This document shows positions 1 to 10,835 of a stretch of DNA of 64,000 bases, in pieces. The translations under genes and the position numbers were made by a program. The DNA comes from Perognathus longimembris pacificus (Eukaryota; Chordata; Mammalia; Rodentia; Heteromyidae), in contig NC_063161.1 of assembly GCF_023159225.1 (NCBI RefSeq), forward strand, positions 125,650,958-125,714,957. Direction: 5' to 3'. Position 1 is the first letter of the stretch. Each line of letters starts with the position of its first letter. The notes beneath the pieces are model-generated. The model saw only the letters and a list, made by a program, of their open reading frames with translations, ran no database searches and was not told the DNA's origin.

Positions 1-274
1 AGTGCAGCCACCGGCCCCTTCAATACCTTAGAAATACTTGTTTGCATAAGTGAAAACCCCACACTGAAGAATCATAACATATTGCATAGGCATTTGGGGT
101 GGTGGTTATCATGTACTCTCTGTCAGAGATGTAGGCTTTAGCTGCAGCTCAGCCTGCTTTAGAAAAACCACAGACCTAGTGAAAAGTGGCATAGGACAGT
201 TTGCTCAATTGAAGTAGAGGTGGGAATAATACCTGGATTTTTGTGTGGAATCTATGGAATAAAGCATAAATTGT

Positions 275-500
275 GGCTGGGAATGTGGCTTAGTGGTAGA
301 GTGCTTGCCTAACATGTTTGAAGCCCTGGCTTCGATTCTTCAGCACCACATACACAGAAAAAGCTGAAAGTGGGCACTGTGGCTCAAGTGGTAGAGTGTT
401 AACTTTGAGCAAAAGGAAGGCAGGGACAGTGCTCAGGCCCTGAGTTCAAGCCCTAAGACTGGCAAAAAATAAAATAACATAAAATAAATATAAAAAGCTC
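275..500 (+). repeat. IDL-Geo dimeric SINE, older copy
   Basis: The ID-like left monomer (GGCTGGGAATGTGGCTTAG, with B-box-like GCTTCGATTC) is followed by the right monomer (CTGTGGCTCAAGTGGTAGAG to GAGTTCAAGCCC) and an A-rich tail of AAAATA units. Substitutions relative to the copies at 1381 and 15429 mark it as older. Confidence 0.85.
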
Positions 501-540
501 AAAGCGTAGATTACATTCATTGCATAAAATAAACCCAATA

Positions 541-777
541 AAAGTTAGATCTTGGGGCTGGGAATATGGCCTAGTGGCAAGAGTGCTTGCCTCCAACACA
601 TGAAGCTCTTGGTTCGATTCCCCAGCACCACATATATGGAAAATGGCCAAAAGGGGCGCTGTGGCTCAGGTGGTATAGTGCTAGCCTTGAGCAGGAAGAA
701 GCCAGGGATAGTGCTCAGTGCTCAGACCCTGAGTCCAAGGCCCAGGACTGGCCAAAAAAAAAAAAAAGTTGGATCTT
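541..777 (+). mobile_element. IDL-Geo dimeric SINE with TSD
   Basis: The element spans 554-764 and ends in an A-run. TSDs at 541-553 (AAAGTTAGATCTT) and 765-777 (AAAGTTGGATCTT) differ at one base. It lies downstream of the 275-500 copy in the same orientation. Confidence 0.9.
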
Positions 778-815
778 CAACTTATGGTTACTAGCTGCAT
801 CTTACAAGAATTTAT

Positions 816-935
816 GGCTAGGCTTGGGTGGCTTGTGCCTGTAATCCCAGGTACTCAGAAGGCAGAGATTGGGAGGATCTCAGTTTGAGGCCAGCATAGG
901 GAAACAGAGAGATTCCCATCTCCAAAAAATAAGTG
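816..935 (+). repeat. 7SL-derived (B1-like) SINE fragment
   Basis: It has the 7SL/Alu-type core GGCTTGTGCCTGTAATCCC, then GAGGCCAGCATAGGGAAAC and ATCTCCAAAAAAT. No right Geo monomer follows. Confidence 0.7.
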
Positions 936-1185
936 GGGATGGTAACACATAGTCCTGATCATGGAAGCTTAGGGCAGCAAGTATTCTGTCATGGATCTGT
1001 CCTGAGGACAGTAAAGCAGCTCCTGCTGAGGAGCCCACATTTGAGCAAAGTGGAGAGTTTATAAGATTGGACTAAATACAGTGGCAAGGCAGCAGAAGAC
1101 TGTATCAGGGATGGGTAAGAGAAGAGAACTGGATAACTGAAGAAAGAAAACATGCTTCCAAATGAGTAGGAGGAATCAGACACAG

Positions 1186-1187
<2 letters not shown>

Positions 1188-1227
<40 letters not shown>
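1188..1227. repeat. (TG)n microsatellite
   Basis: About 20 uninterrupted TG units. Similar TG/AC tracts recur at 5898-5949, 10792-10833, 25188-25224, 42401-42433, 45105-45144, 46036-46063, 50601-50648 and 62028-62079. Confidence 0.98.
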
Positions 1228-1230
<3 letters not shown>

Positions 1231-1365
1231 CATTTGTGTATTTATTTATATGTTCATATATGTACTTATTTCAGTACTGAGCATTGAATCCAGGAACTTA
1301 TGCATGCTAGGCCAGCTCTCTGCCTCTCAAGTCATGCTCTCAGCCCTTCTGTTTGTGTTTTGTTT

Positions 1366-1610
1366 AAGATGTAGGGTCTAGGGGCTGGGGATATAGCCTA
1401 GTGGCAAGAGTGCCTGCCTCGGATACACGAGGCCCTAGGTTCGATTCCCCAGCACCACATATACAGAAAACGGCCAGAAGCGGCGCTGTGGCTCAAGTGG
1501 CGGAGTGCTAGCCTTGAGCGGGAAGAAGCCAGGGACAGTGCTCAGGCCCTGAGTCCAAGGCCCAGGACTGGCCAAAAAAAAAAAAAAAAAAAAAAAAGAT
1601 GTAGGGTCTA
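1366..1610 (+). mobile_element. Young IDL-Geo SINE with perfect TSD
   Basis: The element (1381-1595) is flanked by identical 15-bp TSDs, AAGATGTAGGGTCTA, at 1366-1380 and 1596-1610. It ends in a long pure A-tail. Both monomers keep CpGs (CGGCCAGAAGCGGCGCTG), suggesting recent insertion. The A-box-like region is TGGCAAGAGTG and the B-box-like region is GGTTCGATTCC. Confidence 0.95.
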
Positions 1611-1943
1611 GCGAACTGCCTGGGTTGGCTGCAAACTCACAATCCTCTTGATTCTGCCTCCCAGTTAGCTTGGATTACGGCTTTACATCATTATGCCAAC
1701 CTTGTGTTTAAATTTGACAAAAAGTTGTTGTGAGCTGATGAAGATGGGAGGACAACAATAGCAACTATAACAACAACAACAACAACAGGAAAAACCTTTT
1801 CAAGTAGATATTAGCTATTTACTAGAGAAAATAAACCATATCTTGATTTCAGAGAAATATTAGAAAAAAATACTGTGGTTTTGAACTTGTGCAACCTTCC
1901 CAAACTGAAGGATAGAAATAATATACTTTATGTAAATATTAAA

Positions 1944-1977
<34 letters not shown>

Positions 1978-2322
1978 CATAGTTCTCTTTCTAGAATATG
2001 GAAGTCCCAGGAAATACTACCTATATTCACCCAAAAGGCATGGAAGTTGCAAAGCCTTTTTACCAAAATAAGATTCATCTGCCTTTTTAATTTAAATAAG
2101 GAGGTCAGTATATTTCCTTCCTGCATGGTTTTGTTTTGGGTTTCCTTTCTTCCATGTGAATTCTGTGACAAAACTCTAAGATTTTGAGTGTAAGTCCCAA
2201 TTTGCATGCCAGCCAGACACAGATGAATGCATGTATAGAAAAGACTTGCATAGTCTTCAAAATATCCTAATTATTCATCTTGGCAATTTTGTTTCACATA
2301 AAAGCTTCTTTGAAGAGTTTAG

Positions 2323-2367
<45 letters not shown>

Positions 2368-3540
2368 GACTATCATTTGTCTAAATCAAGTAAACTCAGA
2401 ATGTTTGGTAGTTGTATGCCCAGTATAAACACAACTATTATCCCAGAAATTACAGAAAGAACAACTTAGCCCATGTTGTCACCATCTCCCAGCCTCAGAT
2501 ACCTCCTTTTTCCCATTTGGCTTTTACACTTCACCAAACCTGTGTTCCTAGAGCACAGGTCTGAGCCTGTCTCATCTCTAACTCAGATTCTCCAGGGGCC
2601 TCCTCATTGTCAGGCAGTTCCTTCTGACATTCCTGGCACAAACTCCTATGACATCTCCACAGAGATCTAGTGTTCTAGAGAAACAGACATATTTTAGTCC
2701 ATGTTCCATGGTTTCCCAGTGGGACTGTTTGATTCTGCCCATGCATCGAAGCTCAGATAAAATGGTCTCTCTTCTTTGATGTTCCTCCAAATTCCCAGAG
2801 CCAAATCCAGGGTGATAGTTATTGTTACTGAATGATAACAGATCTTTCTTTTATCTGTTTTATACCATCTTGTGACAGCCTGGCTACTTGACTGCCTGCT
2901 TCCCTTCCTTTTTTTTTTTCTTCTTGTATTCCTCCCTTCTCTCCTCCCTCCATCCTTCCCTCTGACAGCATGTCACACCTTGTACCACATGCTAAGCATG
3001 TGATGAACAAGGCTGTAATCTCTCAGAAGTAACAGTCAAGTTGGGGAAAAGACAGCCACTAACCAAACAATCAGAAGGCAAATGCATAATGACAAAATGA
3101 ATGCTACTAAGGAATGTTCTCAGCTTGCATATCAGGGGAGGAAATCTAGATTTTGAGGTAGAGAAGGAAGAAATTTTGATCAGGAAAATAGTATAGATTT
3201 TAGGAAGGTACTAATTACAGATACCCAGTTTGGCTAGACTATTCCCCAATCCACAACACAAAAGTCAAGATCTTCTAGAACTCACTACAAAATTGACTTA
3301 TTTTGATGCTTATCTGAATGCTCAACATTTCTCAAAAATGCAGAACATTTCTCTTACATTTTGGTCCTTACCAGTTTATCCCAGATTCAGTATTTAAATC
3401 ATAGTGTTCCTTTTCTTTGCTTTGCTACTTATAAAGCCAAGTACAGCTTTTGAAGTGACAAATATTGCTACCAACTAATTATTTGTTGTTGGGTTTTCTG
3501 CTTATAAATAATACATGGATCAGCAGCTATATGTCTTGAT
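1611..3540. other. Mostly unique noncoding DNA with short simple repeats
   Basis: It contains (CAA)n at 1771-1787, (TA)n at 1947-1974 and (CAT)n at 2323-2367. A decayed antisense SINE end lies at about 1610-1700 and a pyrimidine-rich stretch at about 2905-2960. I see no exon with convincing splice sites. Confidence 0.6.
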
Positions 3541-3547
3541 AGTTCCT

Positions 3548-3690
3548 TTTCTTTTAGATTGTATTTTTATTGTCTTTAGCTGTACAAAGGAGTTACCATT
3601 CAACAAATCAGTATGAATACATCTTGGTTGGCGTCATCTCTTACATCATTCTCCTCCCTCCCTCCCAAAACTTTCCCTCAATTTTCTTAA
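3548..3690 (-). repeat. Old antisense L1 3' end
   Basis: It starts TTTTTATTGTCTTTAGCTGTACAAAGGAG and continues through AATACATCTTG and a C/T-rich run. The same antisense L1 3'-UTR pattern recurs at 28265-28420, 57008-57115 and 60019-60480. Confidence 0.6.
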
Positions 3691-3756
3691 TTTGGTGCAT
3701 TGTATATTATGACTTTATTTTGTGGCAGAAGTTACCACCTTTTGAAATTTTATTAT

Positions 3757-4260
3757 ATACCAACTAAATACTAAGAATTTTGAACTTATTATCTCATTGA
3801 TAACCCTCAAACCTTTAAGATTAAGTTTTATTATCCTTTATGTTAGTTTTTTTGATGTAGGTAGCCAGTAAAGGAGAATTCCACGAGGTCTTCAGGTAGG
3901 AGAGAAAAGTTTATTCTGCTGACCTGCTCCCAAGTTCAAGGAGCACAAGGTGGGCAAGAGAGCCAGCCACCCCAGAGAGATGCCTTTGTATGGCAGGGAT
4001 GGGGAGGTGTGGCCAGGAAGTGACCTCAAGGAAGGGGGAGGCAACCGCCTCCAGGTATGCGGGTTACCTAGGTAACCGGGTGGAGACAATCAGGTGGGGG
4101 CATCTGCATGGAGTGTTCTAGGGATGGAGCTTACACTTTATTATTGGAATGGAAACTAAAGCACAGCAGAGTAAGTTAAGTGAGGATCACAATTTGAATA
4201 TAGTTCTTTGACTCCAAAACATGTGCTGCTGACCATAATGCCACATTATTCCCAAGCTGT
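3757..4260 (-). repeat. Antisense MIR split by an LTR
   Basis: MIR-like sequence at 3757-3840 (CTCATTGATAACCC, TTTTATTATCC) resumes at 4141-4260 (GGAATGGAAACTAAAGCACAG and TTCTTTGACTCC). The LTR at 3841-4135 separates the two halves. MIRs are ancient, so the LTR is later. Confidence 0.65.
3841..4135 (-). mobile_element. Solo LTR, antisense, 5-bp TSD
   Basis: The 295-bp segment has TG...CA termini (TGTTAG...CTTACA as read on +) and 5-bp TSDs CTTTA at 3836-3840 and 4136-4140. A 5-bp TSD fits class III (ERVL/MaLR) LTRs. On the minus strand it has an AATAAA signal (plus 3910-3915). It carries a perfect 16-bp palindrome at 4062-4077. No internal viral genes are present. Confidence 0.75.
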
Positions 4261-5700
4261 ATCTCTTGTCTTGTCTAAGCTTCTGAAAGGGAGAGAAACA
4301 ATTTCATCTGTCAAGAATCCTTATTAGTAAGATAGAAAATCAGGAAGCATATTTAATACTGTTATGTTCTTGAAATATAGGATTATTCTTATCCTCTGAA
4401 AAAGTTTTTAGAGGACTCTCAATTTAGAGAACCTAAATCACTCCCAATTCTAAATGCCAGTTTTCTATAATAACTAAAATAAGGCTGATGTGTAAGCAAT
4501 AATTTTATATGATTTTCCAAAAACTGCTAGGTGGCATTGTTAAATGTATTTTATTTTCTCTGTTTTCTCTTAGCAGATTTTAATTTGTTGTTTTTAGGCT
4601 TCATATGTTGAAGAGTGGTTATTGTAGAAATAGATATTGATATTTGTCCATATATTTACTATCTTCCCATCTTCCTCTTTCTTGTTTCTTCCTTTCTTTT
4701 AAAAACATTTTTTTACCTTGAATTTCTTTTGTATTTTTGCTTAGATTCTTATTCTTTCCCCTTTTTGATCCCTTCCTTTTCACTTAACCACCATTTACAT
4801 ATTTAAGTGGTATCCATTCATTCTCCTTTCTTATTCCATAGATAAATCAAGGAGTAAGAATAGTTGAAATTTCCAGGAATCCTAAGTAGGCATCTTTGCC
4901 TTCAACAAAAATGATTCTTTGCATATTAGTATTGTCTTACCCGAGTTTAGAAATTGGCATGTGAATTACCTTAATGGGCAAGCATCGCTTGTTGAGAGTG
5001 ATTTGTAACTTTATTTGGAAAAGATTGTTGTTTTCTAAATAGAATTTAAAGGTATGGCTCACTTCTCACTGCAGAAAATTTCTGACGCCTTCAGAAAGTA
5101 CTTCGTGAATGAAAAATGAGGCTACCGGATAAATCGGTGAACCTTGAACACTGAAACACTTATTGGATCTTAAAACAGGCTTCAGTAGGCTATCTTGATT
5201 AACTTCCAAGGGTTGACAGTGTTTCCAGTCATGTCAGAAAGTCTCTAAAGAAAAAACAGGTAGCTGTCATGTTAGTGATGTTCTTCAAAACATCAAATAG
5301 TGCAGACTATAGAAGCAACTTAAATGTTTTTGTAACGTGCTCTTATGAGTATGCATTTGACTATATGCAGGTAGGGCTAACCTTTGGTACGAGGGCATTA
5401 TGAGCAGTCTCAGAACTTGGTATTTTCTGAATGAAAAATTCTTTAAATCATTGTTCCATACTCACTGAGTGGAATGATAATATCTAGTTCTTTTTAATGA
5501 GTAAGAATCACATTCTTCTTTACACTCAGGAAAAAAAAATCAAATTGTTGCATGCTTTTAAATAATATCTGATACTTTTTTTTGAATGGTATTTCCTTTC
5601 ATGGTTTTCAGCTATTTATAATTTTTTAATGTGTTTCTTGGTTGTATTACTAAATGAAGTAACCTAAGTAACAATACCATTGGTTCATTCAAAATACCAA
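4261..5700. other. Unique AT-rich DNA, no gene seen
   Basis: No repeat is recognised. At about 5071-5140 a small CpG cluster follows an acceptor-like TTCTCACTGCAG, with 14 open codons then TGA. No partner exon is visible, so it is not called as a gene. Confidence 0.5.
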
Positions 5701-5707
5701 GTTTAAC

Positions 5708-5895
5708 CCTAGCTACTTTAGGAGGCTGGGATCTGAGGACTAGGTTTGAAGCCCACCCCTGCAGACAAATCAACAAGACTTCTATCTCTATTTAGCCAGC
5801 AAGAAGCCAGAAGTGAAAGTATTGCTCAAATGAAGAGTGCTAGCCTTGGGTGGAAAAGGCAAAGAAAGAGTGAAAGGTCCAGAGTTCAAACCCCT

Positions 5896-5929
<34 letters not shown>

Positions 5930-5950
5930 CACACACACACACACACACAA
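5708..5950 (+). repeat. 7SL-Geo composite SINE, decayed
   Basis: The 7SL-derived left part (CCTAGCTACTTTAGGAGGCTG) joins a Geo-type right part (GCCAGAAGTGAAAGTATTGC to AGAGTTCAAACCCC). Its tail has become an (AC)n microsatellite at 5898-5949. Confidence 0.8.
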
Positions 5951-6378
5951 ATATGCTGAGTTTAAAAGCACTTTTTCTCTCCAGATTCATACTGGACAAG
6001 TATTTTTAATCATATTATAATTTTAGCTTTCTGCATATTTTTTCCACTATATTTTGTTTAACTGGAAAATTTCTTGGAATGCATTTCTAAAGTTTCAGAT
6101 TTAGATAAAAATAACTTTTGCTACAGCATGCAGTGCACTGCATATCTCTTTTGTGTTTCTATTTTTCCCCCATGATTTTATTTGATTTTTCCACTGACTC
6201 TTCTTAGTGTTAGTAGCTTGGCCTCATATGCTTAGAATAGAACATTTATATCAGTTTTACAGTATAAATGAATATACAATTCTTCAGATTGCTACATTTT
6301 ATTCACTTATTAATTTGAGAAGTTCTGCCAGCGTGAAGGAAGTCTTCACATTTTTCTCCCTTTCACAAGGCAAAGAGG
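5951..6378. other. Unique AT-rich DNA upstream of the candidate exon
   Basis: No repeat or exon is recognised. The polypyrimidine tract of the candidate exon begins at about 6380. Confidence 0.5.
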
Positions 6379-6416
6379 TTTTTTTCTTTTCTTTCTTTTT
6401 TTTTTAAGACTTACAG

Positions 6417-6570
6417 ATTATAGACAGAAAGTTACATCTGGCAGCATCCTCAGAGACAGAACCATCTTTTGTGTTCCAGGAAAAGAAAAATCGAGCTTGA
6501 GAGATGTAGTCAAGCCTTTCAAACCTCCCGAACGCAGACCTTCTGTCACACGCAAGAGGCCAGCAGGCAA
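6417..6570 (+). CDS. Candidate internal coding exon, gene not recognised
   Basis: A long T/C tract (about 6380-6405) leads into two possible acceptors: AAG ending at 6408 and ACAG ending at 6416. The block ends at a strong donor, CAA|GTAAGTGG, at 6570/6571. One frame is open throughout: 50 complete codons from 6419 to 6568, beginning YRQKVTSGSILRDRT, with SSLRDVVKPFKPPERRP in the middle and ending VTRKRPAG. The split last codon starts AA. The peptide is basic and rich in Arg, Lys and Pro. It shows no signal peptide, membrane segment or motif I recognise. CpGs survive in TCGAGC, CCCGAACGC and CACGC although the flanks are AT-rich, which suggests selection. If the upstream acceptor is used, the exon starts at 6409. 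Another plus frame and a minus frame are also open here, so openness alone is weak evidence; the combination with both splice sites is what supports the call. It could be a pseudo-exon or a noncoding exon. Confidence 0.5.
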
Positions 6571-7214
6571 GTAAGTGGTGATCCTTTTGGGTTTCTCTGG
6601 TTCTCTGCTTCATGTGGCGGTGGGGGTGGCAGGAGTGAGGGAGTGTGTGAAGCATCAGAAACCTTTTGAGTATCTCTGTTCTTTGTCATAATTCTCATGG
6701 GGACCCCCACTGTCATAAGGTTTGTAGTCTGACAGTAAGTTGTAGGAGGCCATAGACATTAAATAGTTACTCCCCAAATTGCCAAAGGCAAGCAAAATGA
6801 TGGCAATTGTAGTAAATACTGAAACAGAAAGGTAGAGAGTTTTATGAATGTGTATAAATTAAAAGATGGATGTGACCTGACCAGACCATTGGGGAAAGCT
6901 TGCTCAAGAACCAGAGGCAGTGGGAATTATGTGCTTGAGGGAGTTAATCCTTTCACAAGGACCCACCCACTACTGTTTGGAACATAACGTTGGAGACCTT
7001 GAGCTCCTTCCTAGATTGAGATTCTCTCAATGCATAACTTTGTTTGACTTTGGTAAGATATGGAGATTCTCTGTTCCTCTCCAGGCCTTACTGTAAAATT
7101 TGGATAACTAGGGTGTTGTGGTATTATACTATTATGATCATCGCATATGGCTTTAATGAAATAATGCCTGTGAAGTACTTTGATACCAACCCCAGCACAC
7201 AATAAAAAATCAGT
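6571..7214. other. Unique DNA downstream of the candidate exon
   Basis: Non-repetitive. Another donor-like GACAGTAAGT occurs near 6731 but has no matching open exon. Confidence 0.5.
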
Positions 7215-7216
7215 AA

Positions 7217-7452
7217 GCTGGGAACCAGTGGCCCATGCCACTCTAGCTGCTCAGGAGGATGAAATCTGAGGACTGTGGTTCAAGTTACCAGGGGAAAGAA
7301 AGTCCACAAGACTTTTATATCCAATTAGCCACCAGAAAGCCAAAAGTGGAGCTGTGACTCATGTGTAGCCTTAAGCAAATAGCTCAAGAACAACATCCTG
7401 GCTCTTAGTTCCAACCTCAGTACTGGCACCTAAGTAAATCAATAAATAAAAC
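7217..7452 (+). repeat. 7SL-Geo composite SINE, decayed
   Basis: The left part has CTAGCTGCTCAGGAGGATG and AAAGTCCACAAGACTTTTAT. The right part has AAAAGTGGAGCTGTGACTC. The tail is AAT/AAAT-rich. Confidence 0.8.
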
Positions 7453-7789
7453 ATTTGTAAATGTTCACCATTATTGTTCTAACACTACATATTGTAGAAC
7501 ACATCATTTGATCATCCCGTACTTTCCTGAAGGGTGATAAGTCTATTACAAAAGGAATAAATAAACCTATACTGTGGGCCTCTCTTAAGCCTTCTTTTAG
7601 GGGCTGTGAGTATCCAGCAGAGAGCATCAAGACTTAACCAGGGTCTCAAGTTCTGACAAATATTTGATGAAAACTGGAAGTTTATCAATAGTTAAAATTC
7701 CTTTCATGAAGACTAGGGGAACATATTTGAAGGAGCAGGTTACATTAAAGATGACATGACATCCTCAGGATCCCTGCCACAGATAGTTC

Positions 7790-7933
7790 AATAATGATAA
7801 AAGAGTATGAGGGACAAGGTAACAAACAATACAAGAAATGTATCCAATGCCTAACGTATGAAACTGTAACCTCTCTGTACATCAGCTTTATAATAAAAAC
7901 TTAAAAAAATGGCCAAAAAATAATGATAAAAGA
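7790..7933 (+). mobile_element. Very short L1 3'-end insertion with perfect TSD
   Basis: Only about 114 bp of L1 3' UTR (7805-7918) is present, from GTATGAGGGACAAGGTAAC through GAAATGTATCCAATGCC to a short A-rich tail. Identical 15-bp TSDs, AATAATGATAAAAGA, lie at 7790-7804 and 7919-7933. It matches the 3' end of the L1 at 11439-12539. Confidence 0.93.
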
Positions 7934-10245
7934 TGGAGGAGAGAAAAATCTAAGTGTTACTCTAAAGTAATCTCAGCAGAAGCACACTATTGTAAACAGT
8001 CATCTTCACATCAGCACCATGCAAAGAAGCTCTGCAATGTTGTCCATTCATTCCTTTAGAGGTATAAGCCTTTGACCGAGTCACTTAGCACCTTCTAAAG
8101 AAATACCTTGAAACATCTTCTACAGAAATCCAGTGTAGGATGGTATGAGCTATAATATTAAATGTAAAATATAGATGCCATTTCGGTCGCAAAGAGCAAA
8201 TCATTAGCTACATGCACCCATTGGGTCTTCTTACAGATGGTCTTGTAGTAATTTGATGGTAAGGATAGTAACATTTACACTTGCTATTCCACAGTATTTC
8301 AGGGTAGTAGATTCTTTTGGACTTTTACCATGTCAATTCCTATATCACCTTTTTATATTCACTGGTGAATAATGTTGAGACCTAGAGATGTTAAATGAGT
8401 TGCTCATGTGGAGATAGCTGGTTAGTGACAGAGCCAGGAATTGTATACAAAGGTTTTATCTCCAGATAGATAGTTCTTGGCACTCAACTTTGGTTCTTGC
8501 TTTATTTTCAAAGCTTACTCAACAAGGAACAAGCATTCTGGAGTTTCAACATTAGTAGATTCAACATTAGCAGCTCACTAGTATGTCATGGAAGACCCAT
8601 AGCCATTTCCAAGGCAGATTCAGGACTTCCACAGCCAGGTGGAAGGATGCATCCTGGCAGACACCAGGAGAACTGTGGGAGACAGCGGATGAGGCTGTGA
8701 GTCCTTGTGACACCTTCCAGACCCAGATTTCCCCAGAGGCAGTGAAGCAAACGTCCCTTCCAAATCTGGGGGGAATCTCTCAAATCCTGTGGGGATTTTT
8801 TGAAAAAAAGTCAATTCCCAACCATTAAAGGCAGCCCCACACAGCTATGTTGCTAATGATTCCCCTAGAGTCCCTCACTTCAGACTCTTTAAGAATGGCT
8901 TCAATTGAGCTTGAGTCACAGCATCTATTTAAGAAAATCCAGTTTACATTTTACCACTCTCCTTTGGGATTAAGTTAAGAAAACTAAAGCCATTGTCAGC
9001 TTGTGGCTTTGCTGAATCAATGTATTTTACTCGCTATAAACTCAAGTGAAGTAGTTCTTTTTCGTGAAGAAATGGCATAGGCATGTTGGAGCCTTGAGTT
9101 CTGAAGAACACACCGAGCTCTCACAGTCTGGTGATTAGAGCTGGCATCCCGCACTGCACAGGAGCAGTGGCAGGGGCTCTCCCATGCTGAAAGCATGAAG
9201 AGATGGGCACATTCTCTATAAAAGAAAAAGGGCATTCATGACATTTGGAAATCACAAAGGTGCTTTGTTCTTCTCTGTTACTCTAAGTTAAATCTTTCCA
9301 TCAGTCAGAGGACGTACCTTTGTTAAAGGCATACAAAGTTCAGTAACTTTTCTTTGGGGCAACATACAGACCAGAATGCATAGATTAAGCTCAGCAAGTA
9401 TAGCTCAACCAAGCCACCATGTTTTCTTAAATTTAAGACTTCATTGATCCTAAGAGACATATTATTTTTATATACCTCTAAGACTGATACAGAGGTTAGC
9501 AGCGACTTGCACCATCTTCTAATGGTTTTGGTAGGTGTCTTGTCTTTTCTATGGTATTGATGATATTCTTCGCTTTTGTTTCATAACCTGATACAGTAGA
9601 GAACTGTGTTTTTTGTATATGTCTCATCAACAAAATGTAAGAGTTTCATCTATATCTGTGTAGAACTTGATTGTTGCTTTGCAAGAAAATAGAGTTTGAG
9701 TAATTACTTTGACAATAGGTATTTATTTCATTAATGTTGAATTTACATAAGATGGTTCAGTTCAACAGAATGGCTGCATACATTTTTGTGATTAGTTAAT
9801 CCATGTGTTTTTCAGCACTGCTACCCAACCAACAGCAGATCAAAGACATTGCTGATTATAAAATACCACCTAGTTTTAGGAAAAGTTAAAATGTGATCTC
9901 AAATTGAATGATCAAAGTTCATAATTCATCATCTTAAGCAGCCACAAGATGAGAAAATCATTCAGCTATGGAAGTTCTAATACAATGATAAATGGAAATG
10001 AATCAAGGGAATGGTAACAAAGGTGTTAATGTTGCTCTACTTGACTAAGCTTCAGGTGGTAATCTTTCTGACTATAATCCTCCAGCCTGTCTTTTAAAAA
10101 ATCAAATTGATTTTTAACTGATGTAAAAAGTTGTGAAATTATATGTATAAATAGGTATATCATATATATAATGCAATGAGTAAAAATTAGTTTAAACATA
10201 TCATTTCTGCCTCCTCAAATATTTGTCATTTCTTTCTGTGCTTCT
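7934..10245. other. Mostly unique DNA with a MIR relic
   Basis: An antisense MIR relic lies at about 8345-8470 (CTGGTTAGTGACAGAGCCAG). A block at 8497-8830 is relatively GC-rich and open in several frames on both strands, but it has no clear homology. The rest is AT-rich and featureless to my eye. Confidence 0.5.
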
Positions 10246-10248
10246 AGA

Positions 10249-10354
10249 GCAAATTTGGATATCTTGCTTTGCTAGGTATGTGTTCTACCACTTGAGTTAC
10301 CATGCCAGGCCTTTGCTTTTACTTTGTTTATCATGTGGGAATCTCTTTGCTCAA
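10249..10354 (-). repeat. Old ID-like antisense unit, copy A
   Basis: CTTGCTTTGCTAGGTATGTG, then TTCTACCACTTGAG and ACTTTGTTTATCATG. A homologous direct copy lies at 10658-10760, and the telomeric-like tract sits between them. Confidence 0.5.
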
Positions 10355-10572
10355 GTCAACATTAACTGCAATCTTAATGCTAACTCTAACATAAACCTAC
10401 ATCTAATTATAATCCTAGCCATAAACCATAGCCTAAATCTAACCCCAAACCTAACCTAATCCTAATCTAAAAATCTAACAGCTAATTCCGAGCTTAACCT
10501 TAACCCCAATCAACCCCTAAACCTATTCCTAATACTTACCCTAACCCTAATTCTAACCTAAATCTAATCCAA
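10355..10572. repeat. Degenerate interstitial telomeric-like (CCCTAA)n tract
   Basis: About 220 bp of CTAAYC-type hexamers (CTAACTCTAACATAAACC, CCTAATCCTAATC) includes an exact ACCCTAACCCTAA at 10538-10550. The C-rich strand is plus. Sequence decay indicates an old array. Confidence 0.85.
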
Positions 10573-10657
10573 GCCTTTATGAACATAATGTCATTTATAT
10601 ATCAGGTTAAACATGTTTTGGTCTCTTCTAACATTTACCATTGCCTTTTGTGGTTCT

Positions 10658-10760
10658 TGAGAAAACTCTGGATTTCTTGCTTTGCTAGACAAATTCTCCA
10701 CCATTTGAGCCAGGGGGGCTGGTCCTGTTAATTTTTCTTGTTTATCATATATCATATGTC
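10658..10760 (-). repeat. Old ID-like antisense unit, copy B
   Basis: CTTGCTTTGCTAGACAAATTC, then CACCATTTGAGCCAG and CTTGTTTATCATATATC. It is a direct homologue of 10249-10354. Confidence 0.5.
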
Positions 10761-10789
10761 TCACTTTTCCTAAATTGGCCTAGGCCCAT

Positions 10790-10835
<46 letters not shown>

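Noticed and set aside
554..764. tRNA-like sequence with A- and B-box motifs
   Set aside because: It is the ID-like monomer of a SINE, not a tRNA gene; it lacks a complete cloverleaf and ends in an A-tail after a second monomer.
2323..2367. (CAT)n giving a poly-Ile frame
   Set aside because: A simple trinucleotide repeat, not a CRISPR array or coding repeat.
5075..5119. Acceptor followed by 14 open codons and a stop, with CpGs
   Set aside because: Too short, and the minus strand is equally open. It lies upstream of the better exon, so it cannot be that gene's terminal exon.
10223..10459. 78-codon frame rich in Asn and Leu
   Set aside because: The composition comes from the degenerate CCCTAA hexamer tract.
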